13,561 nt of DNA from Pelagophyceae sp. CCMP2097. Taxonomy: Eukaryota > Sar > Pelagophyceae. The first letter of the stretch is position 1, and each line of letters begins with the position of its first letter. Where the stretch lies: positions 755,934-769,494 of the forward strand of contig MU657170.1 of NCBI GenBank assembly GCA_026770575.1, read 5' to 3'. The notes below the pieces were generated by a model. The model worked only from the letters and a program-made list of their open reading frames with translations. It was not told the origin of the DNA and did no database searches. A program made the translations under genes and the position numbers. Positions 6,171-13,561 of this stretch are shown piece by piece.

Positions 6171-6312
6171 TACCCAGACCCGGATTCGAACCGGCGTACC
6201 TTCATTTCACTTGCTGGCATTTTTTCGAATTTATTTTATACGCAAAGCCGGGCTCGAACCGGCGACCTCGTGTAAAACCTTTTACGCACGCTGTTAGTAT
6301 ACGCAGTAGACC
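6171..6312 (-). repeat. Tandem tRNA-like cassette, copy 1
   Basis: Two B-box/T-arm-like units occur on the minus strand: GCCGGTTCGAATCCGGG (plus 6178-6194) and GCCGGTTCGAGCCCGGC (plus 6247-6263), the second with a perfect 5-bp T-stem around TTCGAGC. A following GTAAAA...TTTTAC hairpin stands where an anticodon arm would be, but no matching acceptor stem is found. The whole approximately 142-bp cassette recurs at 6529-6674. Confidence 0.6.
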
Positions 6313-6313
6313 T

Positions 6314-6349
6314 GGGGGGGGGGGTCATGGGGGGGTTGGACCGGGGGGG
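6314..6349 (+). repeat. Poly-G tract, four G-runs
   Basis: G-runs of 11, 7, and 7, plus a GG between them, occur within 36 bases with short loops, compatible with a G-quadruplex. It sits between the tRNA-like cassette and the 163-bp repeat; a shorter G-run stands at the same boundary of the other 163-bp copy (4994-4999). Confidence 0.6.
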
Positions 6350-6512
6350 AAAAACCACTTAATCCAAGAAGCAGCCGAGACTGCACATCAAGGGGCGGCT
6401 GTTGACATGAAAATATGACACCATCTGTCACTGACGTATGCCCTGGCAAAAGGGATTTCCGGTCCCAGTGCCAGGAGCCAGTTAAGAAAAGTGTATATAA
6501 ACACATCCCATT
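6350..6512. repeat. 163-bp dispersed repeat, copy 2
   Basis: Homologue of 5003-5164, same orientation, with the same ending TATAAACACATCCCATT. It lies between the two direct copies of the tRNA-like cassette. Confidence 0.75.
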
Positions 6513-6528
6513 CTTATTGAGGTTTTGT

Positions 6529-6674
6529 ACCCAGGCCCGGATTTGAACCGGCGTACATTCATTTCACTTGCTGACATTTTTCCGATTTCTTTTGTAATAC
6601 GCAAAGCCGGGCTCGAACCGGCGACCTCGTGTAAAACATTTTTTACACACGCTATTAGTAGACGCAGTAGACCT
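6529..6674 (-). repeat. Tandem tRNA-like cassette, copy 2
   Basis: Direct repeat of 6171-6312, including both T-arm-like units (plus 6536-6552 and 6606-6622) and the end GCAGTAGACCT. The GTGTAAAA-AATG-TTTTACAC hairpin is intact here (8 bp). One B-box has a C-to-T change (ATTTGAACC on the plus strand). No full cloverleaf is possible. Confidence 0.6.
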
Positions 6675-7291
6675 AATACCTTTGAGCACAGGCAACGAAC
6701 GCACTCGCAAGCGAGGGGACAAAATGTCTCTCTTAAGGTGATGTCACAATTGTTCAGGGCGGTATTTGACCGATCCTATAAGATTGCCGCGAGTGGCGCT
6801 TCACACGAGCCAAAACAGACGTTTAGATTTTCAGTTTGAGCGTTTTTAACAAACAATTTCTATAGGATCGGGCATCGTGGGACTCAGCGCGGCGTCCTCT
6901 ACCACCCCCAACAGGAGCAAAACAGCCTCCGACGAATGCTGCAATTGACAGAAAGTCCCTGGTGTTATAAGCGATACCCCTTGTACGGGGATGCGCGCCG
7001 GGAGTGCGCGCCAGAGACGGTGCGAGTGTCGGGTGGTGTCGACCGCGCCATCGAAACAGCTGCGACCGCCCTCGCGGGAAGCGCTCCGAGAGACACGGAG
7101 GTACTCTACGCGCGCGCCCCAGCTGGAGCGCCTACAGCGCCGCGACGACGGCCGATGGCGCCAAACATTTTGACCAGGCCCAAGTAGACGCCACCGCGAG
7201 TCGACCCACACCGTTTCCACGCCCATAGCCCCGCCCGCCGGCGCGAAATCCCCGTCGCAAGGATTCGGGCCGATTTAGAACGATGGCTTTG
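6675..7291. other. Intergenic, no recognised gene
   Basis: GC-rich in its right half. Open frames up to 126 codons occur on both strands (for example 6846-7226 minus and 6936-7187 plus) but none has a recognisable motif, and they overlap each other. A 10-bp inverted repeat (CGATCCTATA near 6772, TATAGGATCG near 6861) and a small hairpin, CCCCTTGTACGGGG (6977-6990), are the only structures noted. Confidence 0.4.
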
Positions 7292-7334
7292 GTAAAGAGA
7301 GGTGAATTTAAGAACCGCGCCAATTTAAGAACCG
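7292..7334 (+). repeat. Solo MITE-like end (two TTAAGAACC motifs)
   Basis: GGTGAATTTAAGAACC followed by GCCAATTTAAGAACCG reproduces the tandem motif just inside the left end of MITE copy 2 (2704-2735). The outermost bases are altered (GTAAAGAGAGGT), and no TA is seen at the expected point. It may be the partner end of the half copy at 7785-8003. Confidence 0.55.
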
Positions 7335-7784
7335 CAGTTCTACGGCGCCGCCGGCGGCGAAGCGTACGGAAAACGGGCCCGGAGCCCCATGCGAGCGCGG
7401 AGAAGTAAAAAGGCGACATCATTGCCTTTTTGGGCAAAAAAGTGCATCATCAAAACCGGGCTCGAACCCGAAATCTGCGCAAAATTCTTGCACTCATGTC
7501 TGCATTGGTCCGGGTGTTACCATGGTATGATCGGAAGAAGCTTATGACATCGCACAAGCAGCGGCGCAAACAAATATTTAAACACAAAGAGCGGGAAGGC
7601 TCCGTTCGGCACGTGGATTTCGCAAAAGAAATTATCGCTAATTGAAAAGTATTTCAGAGAAAAGGTACGAGCAAGATTTTTAGACAAGCGAAAAGGCCGC
7701 GCCGCGCTCGTTGGCGTTATGTACTTGAAAGTCTCGTATGTCTTCTCCTTTTCTATATTCGGCGATAGCATTTTTTTTAAAAGG
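7335..7784. other. Unrelated 450 bp between two MITE-like ends
   Basis: No homology to the other MITE copies. It carries a minus-strand tRNA-like unit (7456-7470, GGTTCGAGCCCGG followed by T4 and then T6). A short plus-strand Lys/Arg-rich frame follows, ending near 7645, with an ATG at 7497 giving about 49 residues. I see no transposase motif. It may be an insertion that split a MITE, or part of a longer family member. Confidence 0.35.
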
Positions 7785-8003
7785 CGGTTATTAATCTGAC
7801 CAAGTGCTTTCTTAAGAACCGATGCCCGGTTCGGACTCTGCCTGTGCTAAACTTCTCACATAGGTCTTCCGCGGATGTCACGTTTTGGGGGTGGGCGGAG
7901 GAGACCCTGGCGCGTCCCCTGGCAGCGTCAAAACCGCAAACAACGGCGTCGCCAGGCCTCTGCTTTTTTCTCGCTTAGCCGGTTCTTAAATTGACCTTTA
8001 ATC
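7785..8003 (-). mobile_element. MITE copy 3, left-truncated
   Basis: Homologous to the right 60% of copy 2 (GGTTCGGACTCTGCC, the GTCAAAACCGCAAACAACGG block and the terminal 23 bp at 7981-8003 with one change). The right end is followed by TA (8004-8005). The left half is missing. It is the repeat closest to the CFAP57 gene, about 560 bp from the start codon. Confidence 0.75.
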
Positions 8004-8564
8004 TAAGCATGAAACTATGTAGCTCTTTTACAAATTATCTAACGACTCGATTTTACAAAGATTCTAGAATTCCCCCAAATCGATCAATAATCTGACGCTA
8101 AACAAGGAATATAAGATGAAGGAATTAATTTCTTGCGGCCTTGGTAGGTCAAATCTGGCAAAGTGGCTTGGCCTCCAGTAGGCCGACTGCCTTCAATGAC
8201 GGCGCGAAAAAAAACATTATGTGGGATCCAGCCGCGGCGGCATCGCCTATGTTTTTAAAGCAGCCTCAGTGGAGTGCATAATAGAAGAAGAAGGCCAGCC
8301 CAGCCTTTCGAAATCTCGCGCCACGGCTGAATAATTGCAAATACAACGGCTAGCGACGTGTAACGGAGTTCCACAACCGAAAAACGAGTCGGTCCGAGTT
8401 TCGTGCCCGTCGGCGCGCGCCCGTCGTCCGGCTAGCGAGAGCTCTCGGGCGTGGCCCGGGCGCCTGGCAGCCGCCGCCGCCGTCGGCGCGTCGTCGGCGC
8501 GGTTGCTCTCCGGCGCGGGCGGTTCCGGTTCCCGGAAGCGCGTTAAGCGCGTCTCGGCGTCGCG
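8004..8564 (+). promoter_or_regulatory. 5' flank of CFAP57 (promoter expected, elements not identified)
   Basis: It begins AT-rich and becomes strongly GC-rich from about 8380. I find no clear TATA box, and no RFX X-box. An in-frame TAA at 8544-8546 precedes the start codon. The 5' untranslated leader and promoter must lie here if there is no upstream non-coding exon. Confidence 0.4.
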
Positions 8565-11500
8565 ATGGCGCTGTCGCACCGCTTCATCTGGGGTGTGAAC
8601 GGCGTGTCGGTGCACGGGAACCTCCAGTACTTCGACGAGTCGTCGGTGGTCTACTCTGCGGGCCACACGATTGTGCTTTGCTCGACGGCGGACAAGTCGC
8701 AAAAGTTCATCGCCGGGTCCACCGAGTCGGCGGGCTTCTCCGCCGTCGCGCTCTGCCCGTCGAAGCGCTACGTCGCCGTCGCAGAGAAGGCGGACCGCGC
8801 CTCGATTGTTGTTTATGACCTGCGCACGCTGCGGAAGCGCAAGGTCCTCTCGCAGCCAGAGTCGGCCTGCACGCGCTATGCCTCCATCTGCTTCTCCCAG
8901 AGCAACGAGCAGCTCGTCGCTTTGACCGGCGACGGCGCGCCGGCGCAGCTCGTCTGCTGGCGCTGGTCCAAGGGCAAGGTCACAGCTGCGCTGCCGCTCG
9001 CCGTGCGTCCAACGCCCCGGACTCCAGCAGGACCGCAGGTCCTTGCGCGCTCGATCCTTGCCCACTCTTCACGCTTTAGGTGAGCGACAACGAGCCCGTG
9101 CGCTTGGAGGCCGCCGTCGTGGTGGCGCCCGTCGGCGGCGCGGCGGCGGCGCCGGCGGCGCCGACGACGACGTCGCCATACTTCGAGACGCTCTTCTCGC
9201 CGCTGCAGTCCATCGCGACGGCTCTGTCGCCGAAGATGCTTTATTTCGTGCGCGTCGCCGAGGACAGCATGCAGCTGCTCCCCTCCAAAACGGTGGCCAT
9301 GGACGACGACGCGCGCTTCAACTGCCACGCATGGCTCAAGCACGTCGACGACTTCACCGTCGCCGGCACGTCCAAGGGCGAGCTCGTGCTGTTCCAGTCG
9401 TGCAAGCAAGCCGCGGCGTCCGCAGATGAAAGCCGCGCGACCAGGGCAGAGTGACCACGGCGTTGCAAGCGCAAGCAGATGCATAGATGCACGCCAGAGA
9501 GGCTCATCGTGAGAAACGAGTGATTCCCTGAGTGCCGTGAAAGCGCCGTGACCCGTGCAACTGCCTCGACTCTTGGCGCTAGGTATCTGGCGCACCTGGG
9601 CGCGTCGCTGGAGGAGAGCCGCGGGTGCACGGCGCTGGCAGCGGTGGGGCAGGGTTTTGTGGTCGCGTCTTCTGTGGCCTCGTTTCACGTCTACGCGGCG
9701 TGCGACAACGCGGGCGGCCCAGAGTCGTTCTTCGAGTGCACGCACTCGTACGCGCTGCCCGAGGTGGCGCCGCACGCGCCGCCGCGCGACATCGTCGCGC
9801 TGGCAGTGCGGCCGGCCGAGGACGCTTTGTGTGCTATTTCTGCAGACGGGCAGCTGTACACTTTGTCTTTGCAGCACGCCGCTGCGGGCGCGGCGGCGCA
9901 GCGCGAGGGCGGCACGGCCAAGGCGGAGCAGGTGCTGCCTTTGCTGGCGCTGGCGCACGGGCCCGGCGCGGTGACGGGTTTGGACGTGTGCATCCGCAAA
10001 CCGCTCGTCGTGACGTGCGGCCTGGACCGGTCGGTCCGCGTCTGGAATTATCTCGACCACAACTGCGAGCTCGTCAAGCACTTCTCCGAGGACCCCTTCT
10101 CGGTGGCGTTCCACCCGTCGGGGCTGCACGTCATCGTCGGCTTCTCCGACAAGCTGCGTTTGCTCAACCTTTTAATGGACGACCTGCGAGTCTATAGAGA
10201 GGTGCCCATCAAGCTGTGCCGCGAGTGCTGCTTCTCCAACGGCGGGCAGTACTTTGCGGCGGTGAACGGCAATATCATCATGATCTTTGATTTTTACAGT
10301 TGCGAAAAGCTCCAAGACCTCCGCGGCCACAACTCCAAAGTCCGCAGCGTCTACTGGTCCACCAACGACGCGAGCATCATCTCCTGCGGCCAGGACGGCG
10401 CCGTCTACCAGTGGGACTGGGCCGACGGCAAGCGCACGGGCGAATTCGTGCAAAAGGGCACCGTCTACAACTGCGCGCTGGGCACCGCCGACTCCGTCTT
10501 TGCCGTTGGGTCGGACCACATGATGAAGGAGCTCGAGGTGCCCGACCTGCAGCCGGTGAAGCAGCTCGACGGCGGCATCACTTTGGGGCAGATTGTCCTT
10601 TCACACGCGGAGCACATGATGTTTGCCGGCACGGCCCCAGACGACGGCCGGCCGGGCTGCGTCCGGGCGTACTCGTTCCCGCTTACGGGCGACTTCCTCG
10701 AGTACGCCTGCCTGGGCGCGCCGGTGACGAGGATGCGCATTTCTTTCGACGATCAGTATTTAGTTGTGGCCGGGGAGGACGGCTGCATCTGCGTCTTCGA
10801 CGTCAAGGACCGGCAGGACCGCACCGTGCGGGCGGCGGGCACTGCGGCGGGCGTCGCGGGCGCTTTGGACAACCGCGCGGCACCGTGGTCCGAGGAGATT
10901 TTGGTGACCAAGTCGGACCTGGAGGAGAAGAATTTGGCCACGCAGGAACTCCGAAACAAAATCGAAGAGTTGCAGTTACACAACGAGTACCAGCTGCGTT
11001 TAAAGGACATGTCGTACAGCGAGAAGATCAAGGAGGCGACGGAGAAGTACATGCAGGACCTCGAGCAGGAGAAGAACAAGTATGAGCTTTTACGCGAGGA
11101 GAAAAACGACATAGAGATGGAATGCGAAGAAAGGCACCGGCAGCTCGAGGAGCAGCACCACCACGAGCTGCAGGAGCTGGAGGGCGCGTACCAGCAGAAG
11201 ATCATGCTCGAGGTGCGTTTGTCTTTTTAAAAGGGCCTTTCCCGCGATTGTTCTGATTAGGTGGAGCGCTACCAGCTCTTGGTGCACGAGCGGTCGCTGC
11301 AGCTGCGGCGGTGGGAGGAGCAGCGCGATGTCGTCTCCGCGACGCACGACTCATACGTGGCGGAATTGACGGACGACTTTGAGCAGAAGCTCGAAGAAGA
11401 CCGCCTCGTGCGCCTCCAGCTCGAAGACGAGACGGGCGAGCTCAAACGCGAGTTCGATGAGTCCAAGACGCAGCTGGAGGACGACATCGACACGGAGATC

Positions 11501-12562
11501 CAGAACCTGAGGCACCGCTACGACATGCAACTCTCGGCGGAAAGGGAGGCGACGCTGCGCTACAAAGGCGAGAACGGCATCATGAAGAAGAAGTTCACTG
11601 TCTTGACCAAAGACATCGAGGACCAAAAGGAGGAGATCAAGGCCCTGCTGGGCCGGGAGAAGGAGCTGAAGGACTCGATTGCCAAGCTCGGCGTGGAGAT
11701 CGCGGCGCACAAGTCCGAGATCCGCCGGCGCGATGACACCATCGGCGCTAAAGAGAAGAAGATTTACGAGCTGAAGAAGAAGAACCAAGAGCTGGAAAAG
11801 TTTAAGTTTGTGCTGGACTACAAGATCAAAGAGCTCAAAAGGCAGATTGAGCCGCGGGAGACGGAGATCTCGACCATGCAATCGCAAATCAAGGCCATGG
11901 ACCGGGAACTCGAACAGTACCACAAGTCCAACGCCCAGCTCGACCTCATGATCGGCGAGCTGCGCGGCAAGTTGGATGCGATGCAGCGCGAGATTTTGCA
12001 GCAGAGGCAGAAGATCTCGGATGGGCAGGCAAACATGCGCCGCTTCAAAGCCGAGCTCCACGCCTGCGCGCAGCACATCCAGGACCCGCCTTTGTTAAAG
12101 GCGACCGTCGAGGCGCTGCAAAAAGCGCACGCGGCGCCCGGCGGCGCGCGCGACGCGACGACCGACGACGACGTCATGGCCGAGTACCGCCGCCACGAAG
12201 ACTGCTTGAAGGTATCGTTGCAGGGCCTACAGGCGCAGTACGAGGGCGACATGGGGTCGCACGCGGCGGCGAACATGCGCGTCATGACGGACAACATGGG
12301 CCTGATCTGCGACATTACGAAACAGCGGGACGCGAACAAAGCGTTAAAGCTCAAAGTCCAGGCCGACGAGGCCTCTGTCGCAAACGCGCTGACGCGCCGC
12401 GCGGCCAAACACGGCGCCAAAGGCGCCGGCGACGCGCTGCGCCAGCGCGCCGGCGACTTGGAGCGCTACTTGGACGCGCTCACTCTTCGGCTGGCGCAGG
12501 CCGGCGTCGCCGTGCCGCCCGACTTTAACGCGCAGGACCACGACGCGCTCTTCCACCCCTGA
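8565..12562 (+). CDS. CFAP57: Cilia- and flagella-associated protein 57 (WDR65/FAP57), four exons
   Basis: Exons are 8565-9002, 9080-9399, 9583-11212 and 11261-12562, giving 1229 residues; family members are about 1250. Residues 1 to about 660 form the WD40 propellers, with landmarks CIRKPL (389-394), LDRSVRVWNY ending near 409 and FSNGGQYFAAVNGN (470-483). From about 690 (EEILVTKSDLEEK) to about 1210 is coiled coil, with family signatures NEYQLRLKDM (from 720) and KFKFVLDYKIKELK (976-989) followed by QIEPRE. ATG 8565 is the first Met after an in-frame stop at 8544 and has G at -3 and +4. Known family role: an axonemal protein of the 96-nm repeat needed for assembly of a subset of inner dynein arms, so the organism has motile flagella. 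Exon 2 carries an Ala/Pro-rich insert (VVVAPVGGAAAAPAAP) not typical of the family. Exons 1, 3 and 4 are firm; the end of exon 2 has an alternative 51 bp downstream. Confidence 0.93.
9003..9079 (+). other. CFAP57 intron 1 (77 nt)
   Basis: Donor GTGCGT, acceptor CTTTAG before GTGAGC, phase 0. Its length is not a multiple of three, and reading through gives a stop at once, so removal is needed to join the WD40 frames. An alternative in-phase donor (AAG then GTCACA at 8979) is less likely because the residues it would remove (VTAAL) match the family. Confidence 0.85.
9400..9582 (+). other. CFAP57 intron 2 (183 nt, donor uncertain)
   Basis: Donor GTGCAA at 9400 and acceptor GCGCTAG at 9576-9582, phase 2, joining LVLFQ to YLAHLG. 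A second phase-compatible donor, GTGACC at 9451, would add 17 residues (CKQAAASADESRATRAE). I prefer 9400 because the other two introns also start GTGC. Reading through meets TGA at 9452. Confidence 0.6.
11213..11260 (+). other. CFAP57 intron 3 (48 nt)
   Basis: Donor GTGCGT, acceptor GATTAG, phase 0, interrupting the coiled coil between QQKIMLE and VERYQLL, a block that is continuous in relatives. In-frame TAA at 11228 if retained. AGGTG occurs at both boundaries (11211-11215 and 11259-11263). Confidence 0.9.
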
Positions 12563-12895
12563 CGCTTTATGCCACCCCTTAAGGAGGTCTTGAACAACCG
12601 GGGGCCTCGCACACCAAGTCCTCGGAAGTTCCTTCGACGGGCCGCCCGAGGACAGCGAGCGAGCAGTGTGCCAGAGGGGCCTTCCAGGTGTCCAAGGGGC
12701 CCGGTCCTCGCCGAGGGCCCACGGAGCTGGGGCGGAGCTTTTGCCCATGGCCGAAGGAGCCCTTGAGGCGGGCCGCGAGCGACCGGCCGGTCGACAAACG
12801 CGTCGCCGGGCTTCCCAACTCCCTATTACAAGAGCGCGCGCTCGAGCCGGGGACCCACAGGTAGCCCAGTGGGAAAGCGGTCCACCGTTTCAGCG
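12563..12895. other. Intergenic between CFAP57 and the next gene
   Basis: About 330 bp, GC-rich. It must hold the CFAP57 3' end and the next gene's promoter. I find no AATAAA-type poly(A) signal. An A-box-like TAGCCCAGTGGG at 12862-12873 is followed by a poor B-box match, not enough for a tRNA. Confidence 0.4.
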
Positions 12896-13561
12896 ATGTC
12901 CCGAGTCCCGGAGAGACAGAAAGGGGGGAAAGTGGCATGTCAATGCTGTCCGCGCGCGCGGATGAGGTCGCGGTTTGACAAGTTCGTGCGAACACGCCAC
13001 GCGGCCGACCCTCACAAGCGCCACCGCCTCTCGCAGCTCGAAGGCTACGTCAGTCACCGCTCCCTCACATGAATTCTGCCCCGAACCCCCGCCTTACCCG
13101 ACCCGATCCGGACCCGACCCCCTATTCGCATAGGACGCCGAGGACGGCATCGCGACGATGGTCTGCCTGGCCTGCGACAAGAACCGGAAGCGGAAGTGCA
13201 CCTGCAACAAGAAGCGGCCGTACAGCCGCGTCGGCCAAGCGAGCGCCGCGGCCATGCTCGAGGACCTGCCGGCCCCGCCCGCGAAGCAGGCGCGGACGCC
13301 GCGGGCCGAGCTCCCTCCGCGCGTCGCCGCGCTGACGTGCCGCCACGGCTTGGGGCTGGACTGCCGCGCGTGCTCCGAGCAACAATGCCAGCACGGGATA
13401 CTCATCTCGGGGAGCTGTGGCGCCTGCGACCAGACGGCTGCCGCGGCATCGCTAGCGCCGGCGCCGGCCGCGGCCGCGGCCGCGGCCGTCTCACGGCCCG
13501 GCGCGGCCGTGCCGGGCGAGGCCGCGCCCGTCGCACGGCCCATCGCGGCCTCGCCGGCCAC
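12896..13561 (+). CDS. Cysteine-rich CxHG-motif protein, 5' part, truncated by window end
   Basis: Proposed exon 1 is 12896-13048 (basic; includes CQCC and RSRFDKFVRTRHAADPHKR), intron 13049-13133 (donor GTCAGT, acceptor CGCATAG, phase 0, 85 nt), and exon 2 from 13134 to the end. Exon 2 alone is open for over 140 codons, from an in-frame stop at 13131 that the acceptor overlaps. It holds CLACDKNRKRKCTC, a Pro/Ala linker, then CRHGLGLDCRAC and CQHGILISGSCGAC, two C-x-H-G...C-x-x-C units that look zinc-binding, then an Ala-rich tail. Repeated CxHG...CxxC units occur in uncharacterised proteins of several algae; this assignment is from memory of the pattern. The start could be ATG 12962 or, if exon 1 is wrong, ATG 13158. 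The acceptor TAG-G matches the CFAP57 introns. Function is unknown. Confidence 0.45.
13049..13133 (+). other. Proposed intron in the cysteine-rich gene (85 nt)
   Basis: Donor GTCAGT after GGCTAC, and acceptor CCCCCTATTCGCATAG after a pyrimidine-rich tract. Both sides are phase 0, joining SQLEGY to DAEDGIAT. This is a prediction from splice signals and frame only; exon 1 has no homology support. Confidence 0.45.

Noticed and set aside
6171..6674. Genuine tRNA genes
   Set aside because: T-arms are good but no acceptor stems or normal D-arms can be formed, and each unit is duplicated as part of a longer repeat.
7516..7529. GTTACCATGGTATG, resembling an RFX X-box; a similar core at 6141-6152
   Set aside because: Two mismatches in the second half-site, over 1 kb from CFAP57, and RFX regulation is not established outside opisthokonts and relatives.
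8247..9065. 272-codon minus-strand open frame over the CFAP57 start
   Set aside because: Arg-rich translation of the GC-rich antisense strand; no domain, and it overlaps the confirmed first exon.
8876..10129. 417-codon open frame on the minus strand
   Set aside because: It lies opposite CFAP57 exons 1-3 and its introns, is Arg/His/Leu-rich low complexity, and is a by-product of GC-rich codons; the plus strand has clear family homology.
12862..12905. A-box-like TAGCCCAGTGGG with a loose B-box, possible tRNA
   Set aside because: D-stem and T-stem do not pair, the B-box has several mismatches, and it overlaps the proposed first exon of the next gene.
13094..13561. 155-codon minus-strand open frame at the window end
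   Set aside because: Ala-rich antisense of the CxHG frame; the plus strand has ordered cysteine motifs and a matching splice acceptor.

Overview
The window is nuclear DNA from a flagellated eukaryote, most likely a GC-rich single-celled alga or related protist. Evidence for this: one gene is interrupted by three short GT-AG introns (77, about 183 and 48 nt), its product is a conserved axonemal protein, its exons are very GC-rich at third codon positions, and the flanks are packed with small repeats carrying tRNA-like Pol III B-box sequences. There is no bacterial operon, Shine-Dalgarno pattern or CRISPR array. I cannot name the species. A pelagophyte-like stramenopile or a haptophyte is a guess from base composition and protein style only.

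The one securely identified gene is CFAP57 (WDR65/FAP57), plus strand, 8565-12562, four exons, 1229 predicted residues. It has N-terminal WD40 propellers and a long coiled coil, and serves inner dynein arm assembly in motile cilia and flagella. Downstream, 12896 to the window end, is a probable start of a second plus-strand gene with one intron. It encodes a cysteine-rich protein with two C-x-H-G...C-x-x-C motifs and runs off the end.

The left 8 kb is a repeat nest. From left to right: (1) an unrecognised open stretch, 1-250; (2) an approximately 690-bp inverted-repeat element built on GAATCGATTC palindromes, 258-946; (3) a 366-bp MITE with 23-bp perfect terminal inverted repeats and TA target duplications, 1208-1573; (4) a GC-rich minisatellite, 1620-1852, and a GC-rich fold-back, with copies at 1857-1931 and 2518-2627; (5) a second MITE copy in opposite orientation, 2697-3057; (6) an approximately 400-bp inverted-repeat element built on GTTCAGAAC palindromes, 3078-3478; (7) a 17-bp stem hairpin, 3697-3757; (8) three copies of a hairpin element at 4068-4170, 4208-4316 and 4513-4621, the last with a perfect 38-bp stem; (9) a 163-bp dispersed repeat at 5003-5164 and 6350-6512; (10) a possible small gene with an in-frame tandem repeat, 5346-5810; (11) tRNA-like cassettes in direct repeat, 6171-6312 and 6529-6674; (12) a half copy of the MITE with a possible partner end, 7292-8003.

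The repeats stop abruptly before CFAP57. The most noteworthy signals are the three-step hairpin series ending in a perfect 38-bp stem, the TA-flanked MITE family with iterated TTAAGAACC motifs, two unrelated-sequence elements with the same palindrome-plus-tRNA-like design, and about ten B-box-like sequences within 7.5 kb. All are sequence-level observations; activity is inference.
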